A DNA stretch of 38,188 bases from Lactobacillus laiwuensis (GCF_019972835.1 NZ_BPPB01000014.1:1-38188), one strand, 5' to 3'. Positions 1 through 7,437 are shown, numbered from the stretch's first letter. Translations and numbers: made by a program. The notes: generated by a model not told the origin, from the sequence alone.

Positions 1-155
1 CCAAAAAAGACTGGAATAGCTGCAAAATTTTTAGCCGTTGCCAAATTAATTAACGAACCAACAATGTATGCTGTAACAATATTCTGCATACTGGAAATTA
101 ATCCGAAAATATTTAAACAAAAAAACTTAAAATGCGAATAATATTTATAAACCAT
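1..155 (-). CDS. ABC exporter, N-terminal fragment (window edge)
   Basis: The first 51 codons of a gene that runs off the left edge. ATG at 155-153 follows a good ribosome site (GAAAGGAA about 8 bases upstream). The product starts with a short basic-aromatic stretch and then a hydrophobic segment (around residues 11-35) ending in SLINLAT, the look of transmembrane helix 1 of a fused permease-ATPase exporter of the ABCB/bacteriocin-export type. No ATPase motif falls inside the window, so the class is inferred from this helix alone. Its promoter region carries the same palindrome as the rgg/MFS intergenic region, which suggests control by the Rgg-like protein encoded at 1195-2043. It could also be another kind of membrane protein. 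Confidence 0.5.
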   Translation of the reverse strand, partial: MVYKYYSHFKFFCLNIFGLISSMQNIVTAYIVGSLINLATAKNFAAIPVFF

Positions 156-232
156 GATTTTCTTTTCCTTTCAAAAGACCTTCGTTATTTATATAAATAA
201 TATAATTGCCTTTTTATTTTTATTAATAAAAC

Positions 233-246
233 TGTCATATTTGACG
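233..246. promoter_or_regulatory. Candidate operator shared with the rgg/MFS promoter region
   Basis: TGTCATATTTGACG is a palindrome with TGTCA/TGAC arms. Apart from its last base it is identical to the reverse complement of the 14-mer at 2067-2080. Three flanking bases on the left (AAC) are also shared when both are read on the + strand. A further half-site (ATATGACA) lies at 259-266. It sits 78 bases upstream of the exporter start at 155. On the minus strand its ATGACA could serve as a -35 box, as proposed at 2075-2080 for the MFS gene. Binding by the Rgg-like protein is inference. Confidence 0.5.
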
Positions 247-260
247 CAAATAAGGTGGAT

Positions 261-326
261 ATGACAAATCCAAAAGCTAACAGAATTTATTTCCTATCGA
301 CTTTCACCTATACCAAAGTAGCTTAA
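261..326 (+). CDS. Possible 21-residue peptide next to the palindrome
   Basis: A short reading frame ATG 261 to TAA 326, preceded by AAGGTGG with AAGG five bases before the ATG. The product is basic at its N-terminus (MTNPKANR) and mildly hydrophobic/aromatic afterwards (IYFLSTFTYTKVA). Rgg-family regulators often respond to short peptides encoded nearby, which is why it is listed. It is less hydrophobic than streptococcal SHP peptides, and the palindrome lies only 14 bases upstream, leaving no room for a promoter driven from it. It may be chance. Confidence 0.2.
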   Translation: MTNPKANRIYFLSTFTYTKVA

Positions 327-390
327 CATAGTATATTAATTGAAATAGAGCTAAAGCCAAGTAGCTAGCAACTTTAAAAGGTACATAAAA

Positions 391-444
391 AATAAAGCAG
401 TAATCAAAAAGAGGTAGGACAAAAGTCCATTTCTTTCTGATTAC
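391..444 (-). terminator. Terminator of the 44-residue peptide gene
   Basis: Thirteen-base arms at 400-412 and 432-444 pair with one G-U wobble. A small inner hairpin (GGAC-AAAA-GTCC, 417-428) sits in the loop. On the minus strand the stem is followed by a T-rich run (397-391). The stem begins right at the stop codon of the peptide gene at 444, which supports that frame being expressed. Confidence 0.7.
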
Positions 445-578
445 TACTTAAATAACCGAAGCATCTTTTCGATTAAATTGGCTAATTTATCAAAATCTTG
501 TCCTAGCTTGCGCAATGCAGGCGTTAGACTGGTTAGTAGTAAACACTTCAGAAGAAATAAAAGTACAACCCTTCCCAT
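444..578 (-). CDS. 44-residue hydrophobic/amphipathic peptide, candidate type I toxin
   Basis: ATG at 578 is preceded by AAGGTG five bases upstream. The stop at 444-446 runs straight into a strong terminator. Residues 4-19 (VVLLFLLKCLLLTSLT) form one short membrane segment. Residues 20-44 are an amphipathic, charged helix ending MLRLFK. Length and layout resemble small membrane toxins of type I toxin-antitoxin systems, but I do not recognise a named family. The leader can fold so that CGCCTTT (612-606) pairs with AAAGGTG (590-584), hiding the ribosome site. The same leader stretch is complementary over nine bases to the opposite-strand short RNA at 656-731. No convincing promoter was found for this strand. 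Function is inference. Confidence 0.45.
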   Translation of the reverse strand: MGRVVLLFLLKCLLLTSLTPALRKLGQDFDKLANLIEKMLRLFK

Positions 579-640
579 GCTATCACCTTTTTTCGGAGAG
601 GATCGAAAGGCGTACTTCACTATTCTCTCATGTGTTCTTA

Positions 641-649
641 TGCTATAAT
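641..649 (+). promoter_or_regulatory. Extended -10 promoter for the short RNA
   Basis: TGCTATAAT is a perfect extended -10 element. The -35 region seventeen bases upstream (TATTCT, 621-626) is poor, which an extended -10 can tolerate. Transcription would start near 656. The next feature downstream is a terminator with no reading frame in between. Confidence 0.5.
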
Positions 650-655
650 TTCAGT

Positions 656-731
656 AGAAGAAATAAAGTGTGATCTTTGCATGCAAAAGAGGCGTACTAG
701 GCGTCTAGGCAATCCAGTGGATTGCCTTTTT
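656..731 (+). ncRNA. Candidate short (about 76 nt) RNA, possible antitoxin RNA
   Basis: It is bounded by the extended -10 at 641-649 and the terminator at 707-731, with no usable reading frame. It carries AGGCGTACT (690-698), which is repeated at 608-616. Because the peptide mRNA is read from the other strand there, nine bases of this RNA can pair with the peptide mRNA leader about 30 bases upstream of its ATG. Divergent placement and trans complementarity recall the zor-orz and tisB-istR layouts. Nine base pairs is short, so the pairing is a proposal. Confidence 0.4.
707..731 (+). terminator. Intrinsic terminator of the short RNA
   Basis: AGGCAATCC-AGT-GGATTGCCT forms a nine-base-pair stem with a three-base loop, followed by TTTTT. 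On the minus strand there is no T run. So a + strand transcript must end here, although no + strand gene precedes it. Confidence 0.85.
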
Positions 732-826
732 GTATATCTACACTTTGACAAGACAGTCGCTTACTGGACTGCACGAACAATCGTATTTATTTATCTTTAA
801 AATAGTTTAAAAGGTGTGACTATAAC

Positions 827-1081
827 ATGGATACTACTTTAGTAATAATAATTATTTTAGCTTTAGAGCTTCTGCCAATTGATACTTGGCTTATTAAGTA
901 TAATATGGCGATTGCTAAACCTATATTTTTTAGTTTAGCGTTGATTGCCGTGTTTGTTCTCTCTCTAGTAGGCTTTTCAAAAGCTTTTCATTGGTATGAT
1001 TATCTAATAGCGGTTATTGCATGTATTTATGAGTGGATAATATTCTTCAGAAATGCCAAAAAATCCGTAAAAGCAAACTAA
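827..1081 (+). CDS. Small integral membrane protein (84 aa), unknown
   Basis: ATG at 827 has AAGGTG ten bases upstream. Three hydrophobic segments are visible: about residues 4-20, 30-50 and 57-74. The C-terminus is short and basic (RNAKKSVKAN), so it would face the cytoplasm. No enzymatic motif or known family was recognised. It sits alone between the candidate toxin locus and the converging rgg gene. A perfect TTGACA at 745-750 lies upstream, but no convincing -10 follows it; TTACTG/TATTTA (761-789) is a weaker alternative. It could be an immunity-type protein, given the exporter and regulator nearby, but nothing in the sequence proves that. Confidence 0.55.
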   Translation: MDTTLVIIIILALELLPIDTWLIKYNMAIAKPIFFSLALIAVFVLSLVGFSKAFHWYDYLIAVIACIYEWIIFFRNAKKSVKAN

Positions 1082-1135
1082 TTAGCTGTGCCAAAGATGA
1101 TAGATTTCAATTTTATCTTGTTTAGATAATTTAGA

Positions 1136-1161
1136 CATAAAAATACCCCCAAATTTGGGGG
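1136..1161 (-). terminator. Terminator of the rgg-like gene
   Basis: CCCCCAAATTTGGGGG (1146-1161) is a perfect palindrome. Read on the minus strand it is followed by TATTTTTATG. It lies 34 bases after the stop codon of the gene at 1195. On the + strand no T run follows. Confidence 0.75.
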
Positions 1162-1194
1162 GTCACTTCAAAATCAAACATGCCATTTTTAAGT

Positions 1195-2043
1195 TTATTT
1201 ATTTGCAACTAAAAGCTCTTCTAACTCCTTACCATAATCTGGCATTCCAGCTAATTTGATACTTTTAATTATTATTTCTGTTTCATCCAGATATTTTTGA
1301 TCATGATTATCTTGATATTTAACTATATTATAAAATGCCGGTATCAGCAGCTTATAAAAGAAAACCTCCGGTTTTGTTTTTATTTGATCCGCATAATTAA
1401 CAAATACCTCAGTTTCTTCAAATCGCTTATTTCTAATGCAAAAAATCAGCATATTGATAATGATAGCCAAAATTTTGTCTTGTATTCTGACACTGCTTGA
1501 TCCAACAAGCTGTTTTATTATCCTTTTAGATAGCAATAAGTTGCTATTCAAATCATAAAAGCTCATGAAATTACAATACATAATTAATCCATCTTCATCA
1601 AAATTAGAAATATTAAAAACTTTTTCTTTCATTCTGTCTATAACTTCTTTATCTAGCATTGTAAGGTCTTTACTAATTACCGCAATATAGGCATCAATAA
1701 GAAGTAATTCATCATTTTTATTAGGCAAGTCACTTTCAGCAACTACATCTCGTATTTGTTGCAACTCTTTTTTGGAATTTTGGTAATATGCTTCATTAAT
1801 AAGTCGATTTATTTCTAATTCTTGTTGATTAATCGACTTATCTTTTTGATTTAATTTACTGAAAAAATCAATCACTGGAATTTGATTAGAATGTAGTAAT
1901 TCAATTAAATCTTCGGCAGAAATCCGACTTAAATTTTTTTCTACTTTCGCATAGAATGAAGGGCTTATCACATCTTTTGCCCATTGTTTTTGAGTCTTTT
2001 TTTGACTTATCCGATAATCTTTTAACAACTCCCCAATTGTCAT
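1195..2043 (-). CDS. Rgg/GadR/MutR-family transcriptional regulator
   Basis: 282 residues, the usual size for the family. Residues 1-60 form an XRE-like helix-turn-helix (TIGELLKDYRISQKKTQ, then SPSFYAKVEKNLSRIS). The rest is all-helical with repeated leucine/aspartate patterns, as in the TPR-like peptide-binding domain of Rgg proteins. The reading frame extends further upstream, but ATG 2043 has AAGGA seven bases before it and begins at the family's usual N-terminus. It is transcribed divergently from the MFS gene at 2144. The palindrome at 2067-2080 lies in its leader, so it may regulate itself. A TTATAAT on the minus strand near 2096-2102 is the likely -10. The ligand is unknown; Rgg proteins commonly bind short peptides. 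Confidence 0.85.
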   Translation of the reverse strand: MTIGELLKDYRISQKKTQKQWAKDVISPSFYAKVEKNLSRISAEDLIELLHSNQIPVIDFFSKLNQKDKSINQQELEINRLINEAYYQNSKKELQQIRDVVAESDLPNKNDELLLIDAYIAVISKDLTMLDKEVIDRMKEKVFNISNFDEDGLIMYCNFMSFYDLNSNLLLSKRIIKQLVGSSSVRIQDKILAIIINMLIFCIRNKRFEETEVFVNYADQIKTKPEVFFYKLLIPAFYNIVKYQDNHDQKYLDETEIIIKSIKLAGMPDYGKELEELLVANK

Positions 2044-2066
2044 TTTTATTCCTTCTAACTTTAAAC

Positions 2067-2080
2067 TGTCAAATATGACA
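2067..2080. promoter_or_regulatory. Palindromic operator between rgg-like gene and MFS gene
   Basis: TGTCAAATATGACA has five-base arms TGTCA/TGACA around a four-base AT core. The reverse complement matches the site at 233-246 in 13 of 14 positions. It overlaps the proposed MFS -35 box and lies downstream of the rgg -10, so binding could repress both or switch between them. Confidence 0.55.
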
Positions 2081-2102
2081 TTCCTCTCTTTTTCATTATA
2101 AC
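2075..2102 (+). promoter_or_regulatory. Promoter of the MFS transporter gene
   Basis: ATGACA (2075-2080), sixteen bases, TATAAC (2097-2102). The -35 box is the right arm of the palindrome. Predicted start is near 2109, giving a leader of about 35 bases with AGAGG before the ATG. Confidence 0.5.
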
Positions 2103-2143
2103 CAAAATATACTAAATATATAGTTAAGAAAAGAGGTAAAAAC

Positions 2144-3394
2144 ATGAACATTTTTTTAAAGAATAAAAATTACAGAAAATTCACCCTCGCCAGCTGGTTA
2201 TCCGGTGCAGGCAACATCCTGTTCTACCTGGCCCTCATGACTTATGCCAGCAAGTTAAAAAATTATTCCCTGGCATTATCTTTAATTGCAATTACCGAGT
2301 CTCTGCCTGATTTAATTCAAAGCTTCAGTGGCTACCTGGCTGACCGGACACACAATAAGTATCGCGTAATTGTCTGGCTGGCAGTTATTCGCTTTGCGTT
2401 ATACATGCTGGTGGGTCTGCTCTTTGCCACCAATATTGCTGGCTGGAACCTGGTCTTAATGGTTATCGGACTCAACTTTGTATCTGATCTTTCCGGCATG
2501 TACTCTGGCGGTTTACAAACACCGCTAATCGTTGGCCTCGTCGGTGAAAACGAAATGGCCGAAGCTCAGGGTTTTACAAGCGGCGTATCACAACTAATTA
2601 CACTAGTTGCACAATTTGTTGGCTCCGGGCTCCTGCTCTTCATGTCATACTCAGAACTGGCTGTTGTCAACGCACTAACCTTCTTAGCAGCAGGCTTACT
2701 TTATGCCAACATTGGGATGAACGTTCATAAGCAACAGCCTGAACAGACGGAAGAGGTAAATGACCAAAACTTCTTTGCCACAATTGGTTCATCATTCAAG
2801 GAAGTAAGGCAAGCCCACGGACTTTTAACGATTGTTTTAGTTGTAGCTATGCTTAATGGCTTGCTTAGTTCTGTCCAACCATTAATTTCAATTGTTATTG
2901 CAGGAAACAAAAGCATGCTTATCGGCAGCTATAGTTTCACCATCGCACTTCTAGGAGCCGCTGCCGCAATTGGTTTAGCTCTTGGCAGTGTAGTCGGCAC
3001 CAAACTCCTTAAAAACACATCGCTTTTCCAGCTATCTTTATTATCTACTATTAGTAGTGCCATTATGGCTACTGTCATCCTAAATAAGAATATAGTGTTC
3101 TGCCTTATTCTAATGACCAATCTTGGTTTCTTAGCTGGTACGAGCAGTCCTAAATTAATGCAATGGTTGGTTGTCTCCGTAGATCGCAAAATATTATCTT
3201 CTTCAGCAGGGCTTTTAAACACTATCTTGGCAATCGCTGGTCCATTAATGACGACATTATTTACCACCATAGCTGGTACAATCAACGTTAATTATGCCCT
3301 GTACGGTGTCCTGGGACTTAGTGCAATCGTCTTCACTGTTACTTTAATTGTAATGATAAAAGTCAACAAAACAAAACAAGCTAAAATTGCATAA
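2144..3394 (+). CDS. MFS transporter, probable multidrug/solute efflux
   Basis: 416 residues with about twelve hydrophobic segments, the length of the macrolide/multidrug efflux branch of the major facilitator superfamily. After helix 2 the cytoplasmic loop reads GYLADRTHNK, a degenerate motif A (GxLaDrxxxk). A hydrophilic central loop (about residues 196-220, KQQPEQTEEVNDQ) separates the two six-helix halves. AGAGG precedes ATG by eight bases. The coding sequence is visibly richer in G and C (many CTG, GCC, GGC codons) than the rgg gene beside it. The pairing with an Rgg-type regulator suggests inducible export. The substrate cannot be read from the sequence. Confidence 0.8.
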   Translation: MNIFLKNKNYRKFTLASWLSGAGNILFYLALMTYASKLKNYSLALSLIAITESLPDLIQSFSGYLADRTHNKYRVIVWLAVIRFALYMLVGLLFATNIAGWNLVLMVIGLNFVSDLSGMYSGGLQTPLIVGLVGENEMAEAQGFTSGVSQLITLVAQFVGSGLLLFMSYSELAVVNALTFLAAGLLYANIGMNVHKQQPEQTEEVNDQNFFATIGSSFKEVRQAHGLLTIVLVVAMLNGLLSSVQPLISIVIAGNKSMLIGSYSFTIALLGAAAAIGLALGSVVGTKLLKNTSLFQLSLLSTISSAIMATVILNKNIVFCLILMTNLGFLAGTSSPKLMQWLVVSVDRKILSSSAGLLNTILAIAGPLMTTLFTTIAGTINVNYALYGVLGLSAIVFTVTLIVMIKVNKTKQAKIA

Positions 3395-3537
3395 AAATTT
3401 ACTGATGTTTTTACCTAAAAAATCCAGACCAATCCAACATAAATTATTGGAAGCTATACCAATTTTTTGCATACTAGGGATAAAAGCGTTCTCCAATTAA
3501 GATTTTGTGAAATTAAATTTATCCACAAGAAAGTGTG

Positions 3538-3657
3538 TGGGAAAAAAGTGCTCTTTGAAGTTAAATTAAAAAATTTCACAATTTAAAAAGACTGACAAAT
3601 CAACGTTTTATTGACGTGATTTGTCAGCCTTTTTAGTTAGGTTAGAGTTTTTTCCCA
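3538..3657. repeat. Nested inverted repeat around the terminator
   Basis: TGGGAAAAAA at 3538-3547 is repeated in inverted form as TTTTTTCCCA at 3648-3657. Flanking bases also partly match (AGTGTGTGGG against AGTCTGGG). The 120-base unit encloses the terminator hairpin at its centre, so it looks like a small miniature inverted-repeat element or a two-level hairpin. No target duplication is obvious. Confidence 0.35.
3592..3635. terminator. Bidirectional terminator between MFS and permease genes
   Basis: CTGACAAATCA(A)CGT and ACGTGATTTGTCAG form a stem of about fourteen pairs with a short loop. A T run follows on the + strand (CCTTTTTAG) and also on the minus strand (TCTTTTTAAA). It can close both the MFS transcript and the long ABC operon arriving from the right. 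Confidence 0.85.
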
Positions 3658-3754
3658 GACTCATTTTTTCATGAGATGTTGCGTGAATTCCCACCAATTA
3701 AAGAGTTACTATTTTGATTTTGAAAATTTATTTCAAAATCCGGTCTTTTTATAA

Positions 3755-5569
3755 TTATTTATTTGTGAGCACAATTTTTTCATATAACGTAACTGTTAAC
3801 AAGTAATAACCCAGATAAAGCACAATAAAAATTGTAAATGGAATCCAGATATTATGGTATGGAGATATCAGCAATGTTTTAAACAGTTTTAAGCCACACA
3901 GGACATCTACTATGCCTAAAATAGCAGGCATGGTGAACAAAGTACCAATTTCTTTTCTGATTGAACTGCGCAATAATTGTGGCCTGGCTCCAATTTCATG
4001 TAGCATCTGGTAGCGCACCTTGTCGCTAGCTGCACCACTTAAAACTTTAAACATTAACGTCGAAGCGAGCATAGTCAGAAATGCTATTCCTAAGAAAAAG
4101 CCCATAAATTCAAACGCACTGGTAAAGCCAATCATATTGCTATAGTTATATGATTTTGAAGAAAGGTAAATATCCTGGTAATTGCGATTTTCCTTCAGTT
4201 GCTCTTTTTGAATTTGTTTAATCACTGGAAAATCATGGGCAAAGTCTTTGACATTAATATAACTGACGAATTTTTTCTGACCATTAAGTGTATTCCATCT
4301 TTGCTGTGAAACTAGCTTAATTTTTTTAGGAATGCCGTTAGGCACCATTTGGCTAAAAATGCTGTTGGCAGCTGTTTCAGGTTTATCCAGTTCGGCAGTA
4401 ACCAGTGTTTTCACTTTATATGTAGGTAAATTGTCTTGATTGTTATGAAAATAGATTTCTATTTCTTTCAGCGGCTGTTTTTCAAATTCCGCGCGGTTAA
4501 AGTAAAGATGCATCCCCTTTTCTTTGTAGTGATAAGTCTGCTTATTAGTAATGGCTAATTTTGCTTCTGCTTTTTTAACTGCTGGCGTCTGACTAACAAT
4601 TGTAGCATCATAATAAAAGCTTTTTTGCGTCTCATCCTTCATGGAGCCAAAATTAAGTCCCACGGTAATTGCACCTAAAGCCAAGGCAAACAGAATTGAA
4701 ATCATAGTTAATATCTTGGTGTAGCTTTGCAAACGAAATTTCAACTGACCAAGAGTAAATTCATTAATACCACGATATGAAAAAGATTTTTTATTAAGTA
4801 AATAATTAATTATAGCTGTAAAGACGCCATTAAAGACGAAGAAAGAGCCAGCAATAATTGTTACTAAGGCGGTGGGAATAAGAAAGTAAATATATCTGGT
4901 GGACAAAGTCATTACATAGTAACCGACTGCCAGCAAAAGCACACCGCAAATTGCTTCAATTCCCCGCAAAACGGGATGATGATTAAGATTAATTGGAGTT
5001 TGATCTTCGTGTAATAGGTCAATTACCGGAGTATGTGTAAGTTTGTGGACATTGCTCAGTGCACCTAAGAGAAAAATAATAACAAAGAAAAGCAAAGTCC
5101 CTATTATGGCACTCGGCAATATTGCCTTATAGTGAGTAATTTCTACCCCTAACTTACCTACCAACGCCTTGGTAACTATTGTGGTCAACCCAAGCCCTAG
5201 TATTATGCCCAACAACACAGCCAAGAAACCAGTTAACAGAGTTTCAGAAAAAATTAGTAAACCAATTCGCGTGCTTTTGGCACCGAGCATCATATACATG
5301 CCATAGTCTTGCTTGCGCATACTTAACAAAAATGAATTGGCATAAATCAGGTAGACTGATGTAATGATTACTAACAAAATAATGCCAAAGGTAAAAATAT
5401 ACGTCAGGTATGCTTCTCTACCATAGACATCTTTACTAATAAATACAGGGTTAGTAGCAATTGACAAGAACATGTAGAAAATCATGCTGGCAACAATTAA
5501 ACCAGAAAATAATACCAGATAATCTTTTAGCCTATTCTTAATCCCCGTCACAGACAGTTTCCAAATCAT
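3755..5569 (-). CDS. BceB-like FtsX-domain ABC permease (second copy)
   Basis: 604 residues. The N-terminal helix (about 17-38) is followed by helices near 50-75 and 103-130, then further pairs to about residue 310. A large extracytoplasmic domain (about 310-480) separates these from three C-terminal helices. This is the ten-helix plan of BceB/VraG permeases of peptide-antibiotic resistance transporters. MGFFLGIAFLTMLAST and GAASDKVRYQML are shared almost word for word with the permease at 5621-7426, so the two are tandem paralogues. AAGGAG precedes ATG by five bases. It is the last gene of an operon with the permease at 5621 and the ATPase at 7438. BceB-type permeases usually pair with a BceS-like kinase; none lies in the window. 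Confidence 0.85.
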   Translation of the reverse strand: MIWKLSVTGIKNRLKDYLVLFSGLIVASMIFYMFLSIATNPVFISKDVYGREAYLTYIFTFGIILLVIITSVYLIYANSFLLSMRKQDYGMYMMLGAKSTRIGLLIFSETLLTGFLAVLLGIILGLGLTTIVTKALVGKLGVEITHYKAILPSAIIGTLLFFVIIFLLGALSNVHKLTHTPVIDLLHEDQTPINLNHHPVLRGIEAICGVLLLAVGYYVMTLSTRYIYFLIPTALVTIIAGSFFVFNGVFTAIINYLLNKKSFSYRGINEFTLGQLKFRLQSYTKILTMISILFALALGAITVGLNFGSMKDETQKSFYYDATIVSQTPAVKKAEAKLAITNKQTYHYKEKGMHLYFNRAEFEKQPLKEIEIYFHNNQDNLPTYKVKTLVTAELDKPETAANSIFSQMVPNGIPKKIKLVSQQRWNTLNGQKKFVSYINVKDFAHDFPVIKQIQKEQLKENRNYQDIYLSSKSYNYSNMIGFTSAFEFMGFFLGIAFLTMLASTLMFKVLSGAASDKVRYQMLHEIGARPQLLRSSIRKEIGTLFTMPAILGIVDVLCGLKLFKTLLISPYHNIWIPFTIFIVLYLGYYLLTVTLYEKIVLTNK

Positions 5570-5620
5570 TACTGCTCCTTTCTTTAATTAAAAACAAGAA
5601 TCTATTTACTGCTCCCAATT

Positions 5621-7426
5621 TTACTCACGTTCCAGGACGATTTTTTCATATAGTTTTACCGTTAATAAGTAATAAATCAGATAAAGCACAATAAAAATCG
5701 TAAAGGGAATCCACAAGTTCTGGTAGGGATGCGGTAAGAGCAGTTTAAATAATCTTAAGCCAAAGAGAACGTCGATTACGCCCAATACACCGGGCAGAAG
5801 AAACAGCACTCCAATCTCATTTCTGATAGATTGACGCAATATCTTTACCCTTGTGCCAATTTCAAATAACATTTGGTAACGCACCTTGTCACTAGCTGCG
5901 CCACTTAAGACCTTGAACATTAAGGTTGAAGCCAGCATGGTCAGGAAAGCGAAGCCTAAAAAGAAGCCCATAAATTCAAAACCGCTGCTGAAATTCTTGA
6001 TTAACTGGTAACTGCCCGCCTTGCTGGAAGTATAAATATACGAATAAGCAGAATTTTCCTTCAGTTGTTGTTTCTGCAATTTTAATATGGTGGGAAAATC
6101 CTGATCAAAGTTTTTCACTTTTACAAAGCTGACAAACTTGTCTTGTCCTTTTTTCTCGGTCCATTTTTTAGGTGAAACCAGGCGAATAATTTTAGCAATA
6201 CCATCAGGAACCATAGCGCCAAAGGCATTATTAGCGTATGTTGCTGGCACATCTAATTTTTTTGTAGGCAAATTGACCTTCTTGTATGCCGGTTTGCCAT
6301 TTTTCATGTAAAACTTGACGTTTTTGACTGGGTTATTGTTAAATTCACTGCGGTTAAAATACAAATATTTACCCTGTTCTTTATAATGATAGGTTTGCTC
6401 ACGGGTAATAGTCAGCTTATTTTTAGCCTGCTCAACTTTGGGAGAGTCACTGATAATAGTAGTGTCGTAATAAAAATTGTCTTCAAGCTGCTCACTGAGC
6501 GTGCTGAAGTTAAGCCCTACAGTAATAGCTCCAAGTGCCAAGGCAAAAAGCAATGAAACAACTGTCAAAATTCGCGTATAATCATGCAATCGAAATTTCA
6601 ACTGACCTAAAGTAAATACCCGAATGCCATGATAAGAAAAGCTTCTGCGGTTAAGCAAAAATCCGATTAAGGCGCTGAAAAAAGCGTTAAATGTGAAATA
6701 GGAACCAGCGACTATTGTCACCAGCGCCGCTGGAATAATAAATAAAATAGCACCGCCTGGAAGACCCAAAATAAAGTAGCCTGCAGCTAAAAGTAACAGA
6801 CCCAGTATTCCTTGAATCCAGTGCAAGACCGGCCGGTGTTTGTAAGCAACCGGCTTTTGGTCATCACGTAATAGTTCAATTACTGGCGTCTTGGTTAATT
6901 TACGGACATTTTTCAAAGCGCCGAATAAGAACATGATAATGAAGAAGATAATCGTCCAGATAATGGCATTGGGTAAAACAACAGCAAAATGTTTCACTGT
7001 CAACCCTAAGCGAGATATTAACAGCTGTGACACTATGGCAGTGAGGCCAAACCCGAGCACAATACCCACTAGTGTAGCTAAAATGCCAGTTATTAAAGTT
7101 TCCAAAAAAATTAGTAACCCAATTTTGGTACTCTTAGCTCCCAGCATCATGTACATGCCGTAATCGTGTTTGCGCATGCTCAACAAAAAAGAATTGGCAT
7201 AAACCAGGTAAACCATGGTAATGATTATCAGCAAGATAATACCAAAGGCAAAAGTGAACCGAACATAGTTGCTTGGTGCTGAAATATCGTTTTTGATAAA
7301 AGTGGGGTTAATTGTGATTGTAAGGAACATGTAAAAGATCATGCTGGCAACAACCAAGCCGGAAAATAAAACCGCATAATCTTTAAAACGACTTTTGATT
7401 CCCGTTAAGGACAACTTCCAAACCAT
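5621..7426 (-). CDS. BceB-like FtsX-domain ABC permease (first copy)
   Basis: 601 residues with the same architecture as its downstream neighbour: ten hydrophobic segments and a large outside domain at about residues 310-475. The N-terminal MVWKLSLTGIKSRFKDY parallels MIWKLSVTGIKNRLKDY in the copy. The outside domains differ most, as expected if they bind different ligands. Eleven bases separate it from the ATPase gene, and its ribosome site (AAGGAG) overlaps the ATPase stop codon, so the two are translationally close. With two permeases and one ATPase, either a heteromeric transporter or two alternative transporters sharing the ATPase is possible. Confidence 0.85.
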   Translation of the reverse strand: MVWKLSLTGIKSRFKDYAVLFSGLVVASMIFYMFLTITINPTFIKNDISAPSNYVRFTFAFGIILLIIITMVYLVYANSFLLSMRKHDYGMYMMLGAKSTKIGLLIFLETLITGILATLVGIVLGFGLTAIVSQLLISRLGLTVKHFAVVLPNAIIWTIIFFIIMFLFGALKNVRKLTKTPVIELLRDDQKPVAYKHRPVLHWIQGILGLLLLAAGYFILGLPGGAILFIIPAALVTIVAGSYFTFNAFFSALIGFLLNRRSFSYHGIRVFTLGQLKFRLHDYTRILTVVSLLFALALGAITVGLNFSTLSEQLEDNFYYDTTIISDSPKVEQAKNKLTITREQTYHYKEQGKYLYFNRSEFNNNPVKNVKFYMKNGKPAYKKVNLPTKKLDVPATYANNAFGAMVPDGIAKIIRLVSPKKWTEKKGQDKFVSFVKVKNFDQDFPTILKLQKQQLKENSAYSYIYTSSKAGSYQLIKNFSSGFEFMGFFLGFAFLTMLASTLMFKVLSGAASDKVRYQMLFEIGTRVKILRQSIRNEIGVLFLLPGVLGVIDVLFGLRLFKLLLPHPYQNLWIPFTIFIVLYLIYYLLTVKLYEKIVLERE

Positions 7427-7437
7427 TTTAGTTCTCC

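Larger units (their letters stand above)
3395..3754. other. 360-base gene-free stretch between convergent genes
   Basis: It holds a long bidirectional terminator (3592-3635) and the flanking inverted repeat described at 3538-3657. A second AT-rich hairpin follows (GATTTTGAAA / TTTCAAAATC, about 3717-3739). One TTATCCACA (3519-3527) matches a DnaA box but is isolated. No supported reading frame was seen. Confidence 0.6.

Noticed and set aside
754..771. CAGTC/GACTG hairpin before the 84-residue protein gene
   Set aside because: Five base pairs with an eight-base loop and no T run; too weak to call an operator or terminator.
2725..3285. Long minus-strand frames inside the MFS gene
   Set aside because: They are mirror frames of a clear twelve-helix transporter and have no ribosome site or family features.
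3519..3527. TTATCCACA, a perfect DnaA box
   Set aside because: Only one copy is visible, no AT-rich unwinding region with clustered boxes and no dnaA/dnaN nearby; it lies between convergent genes.
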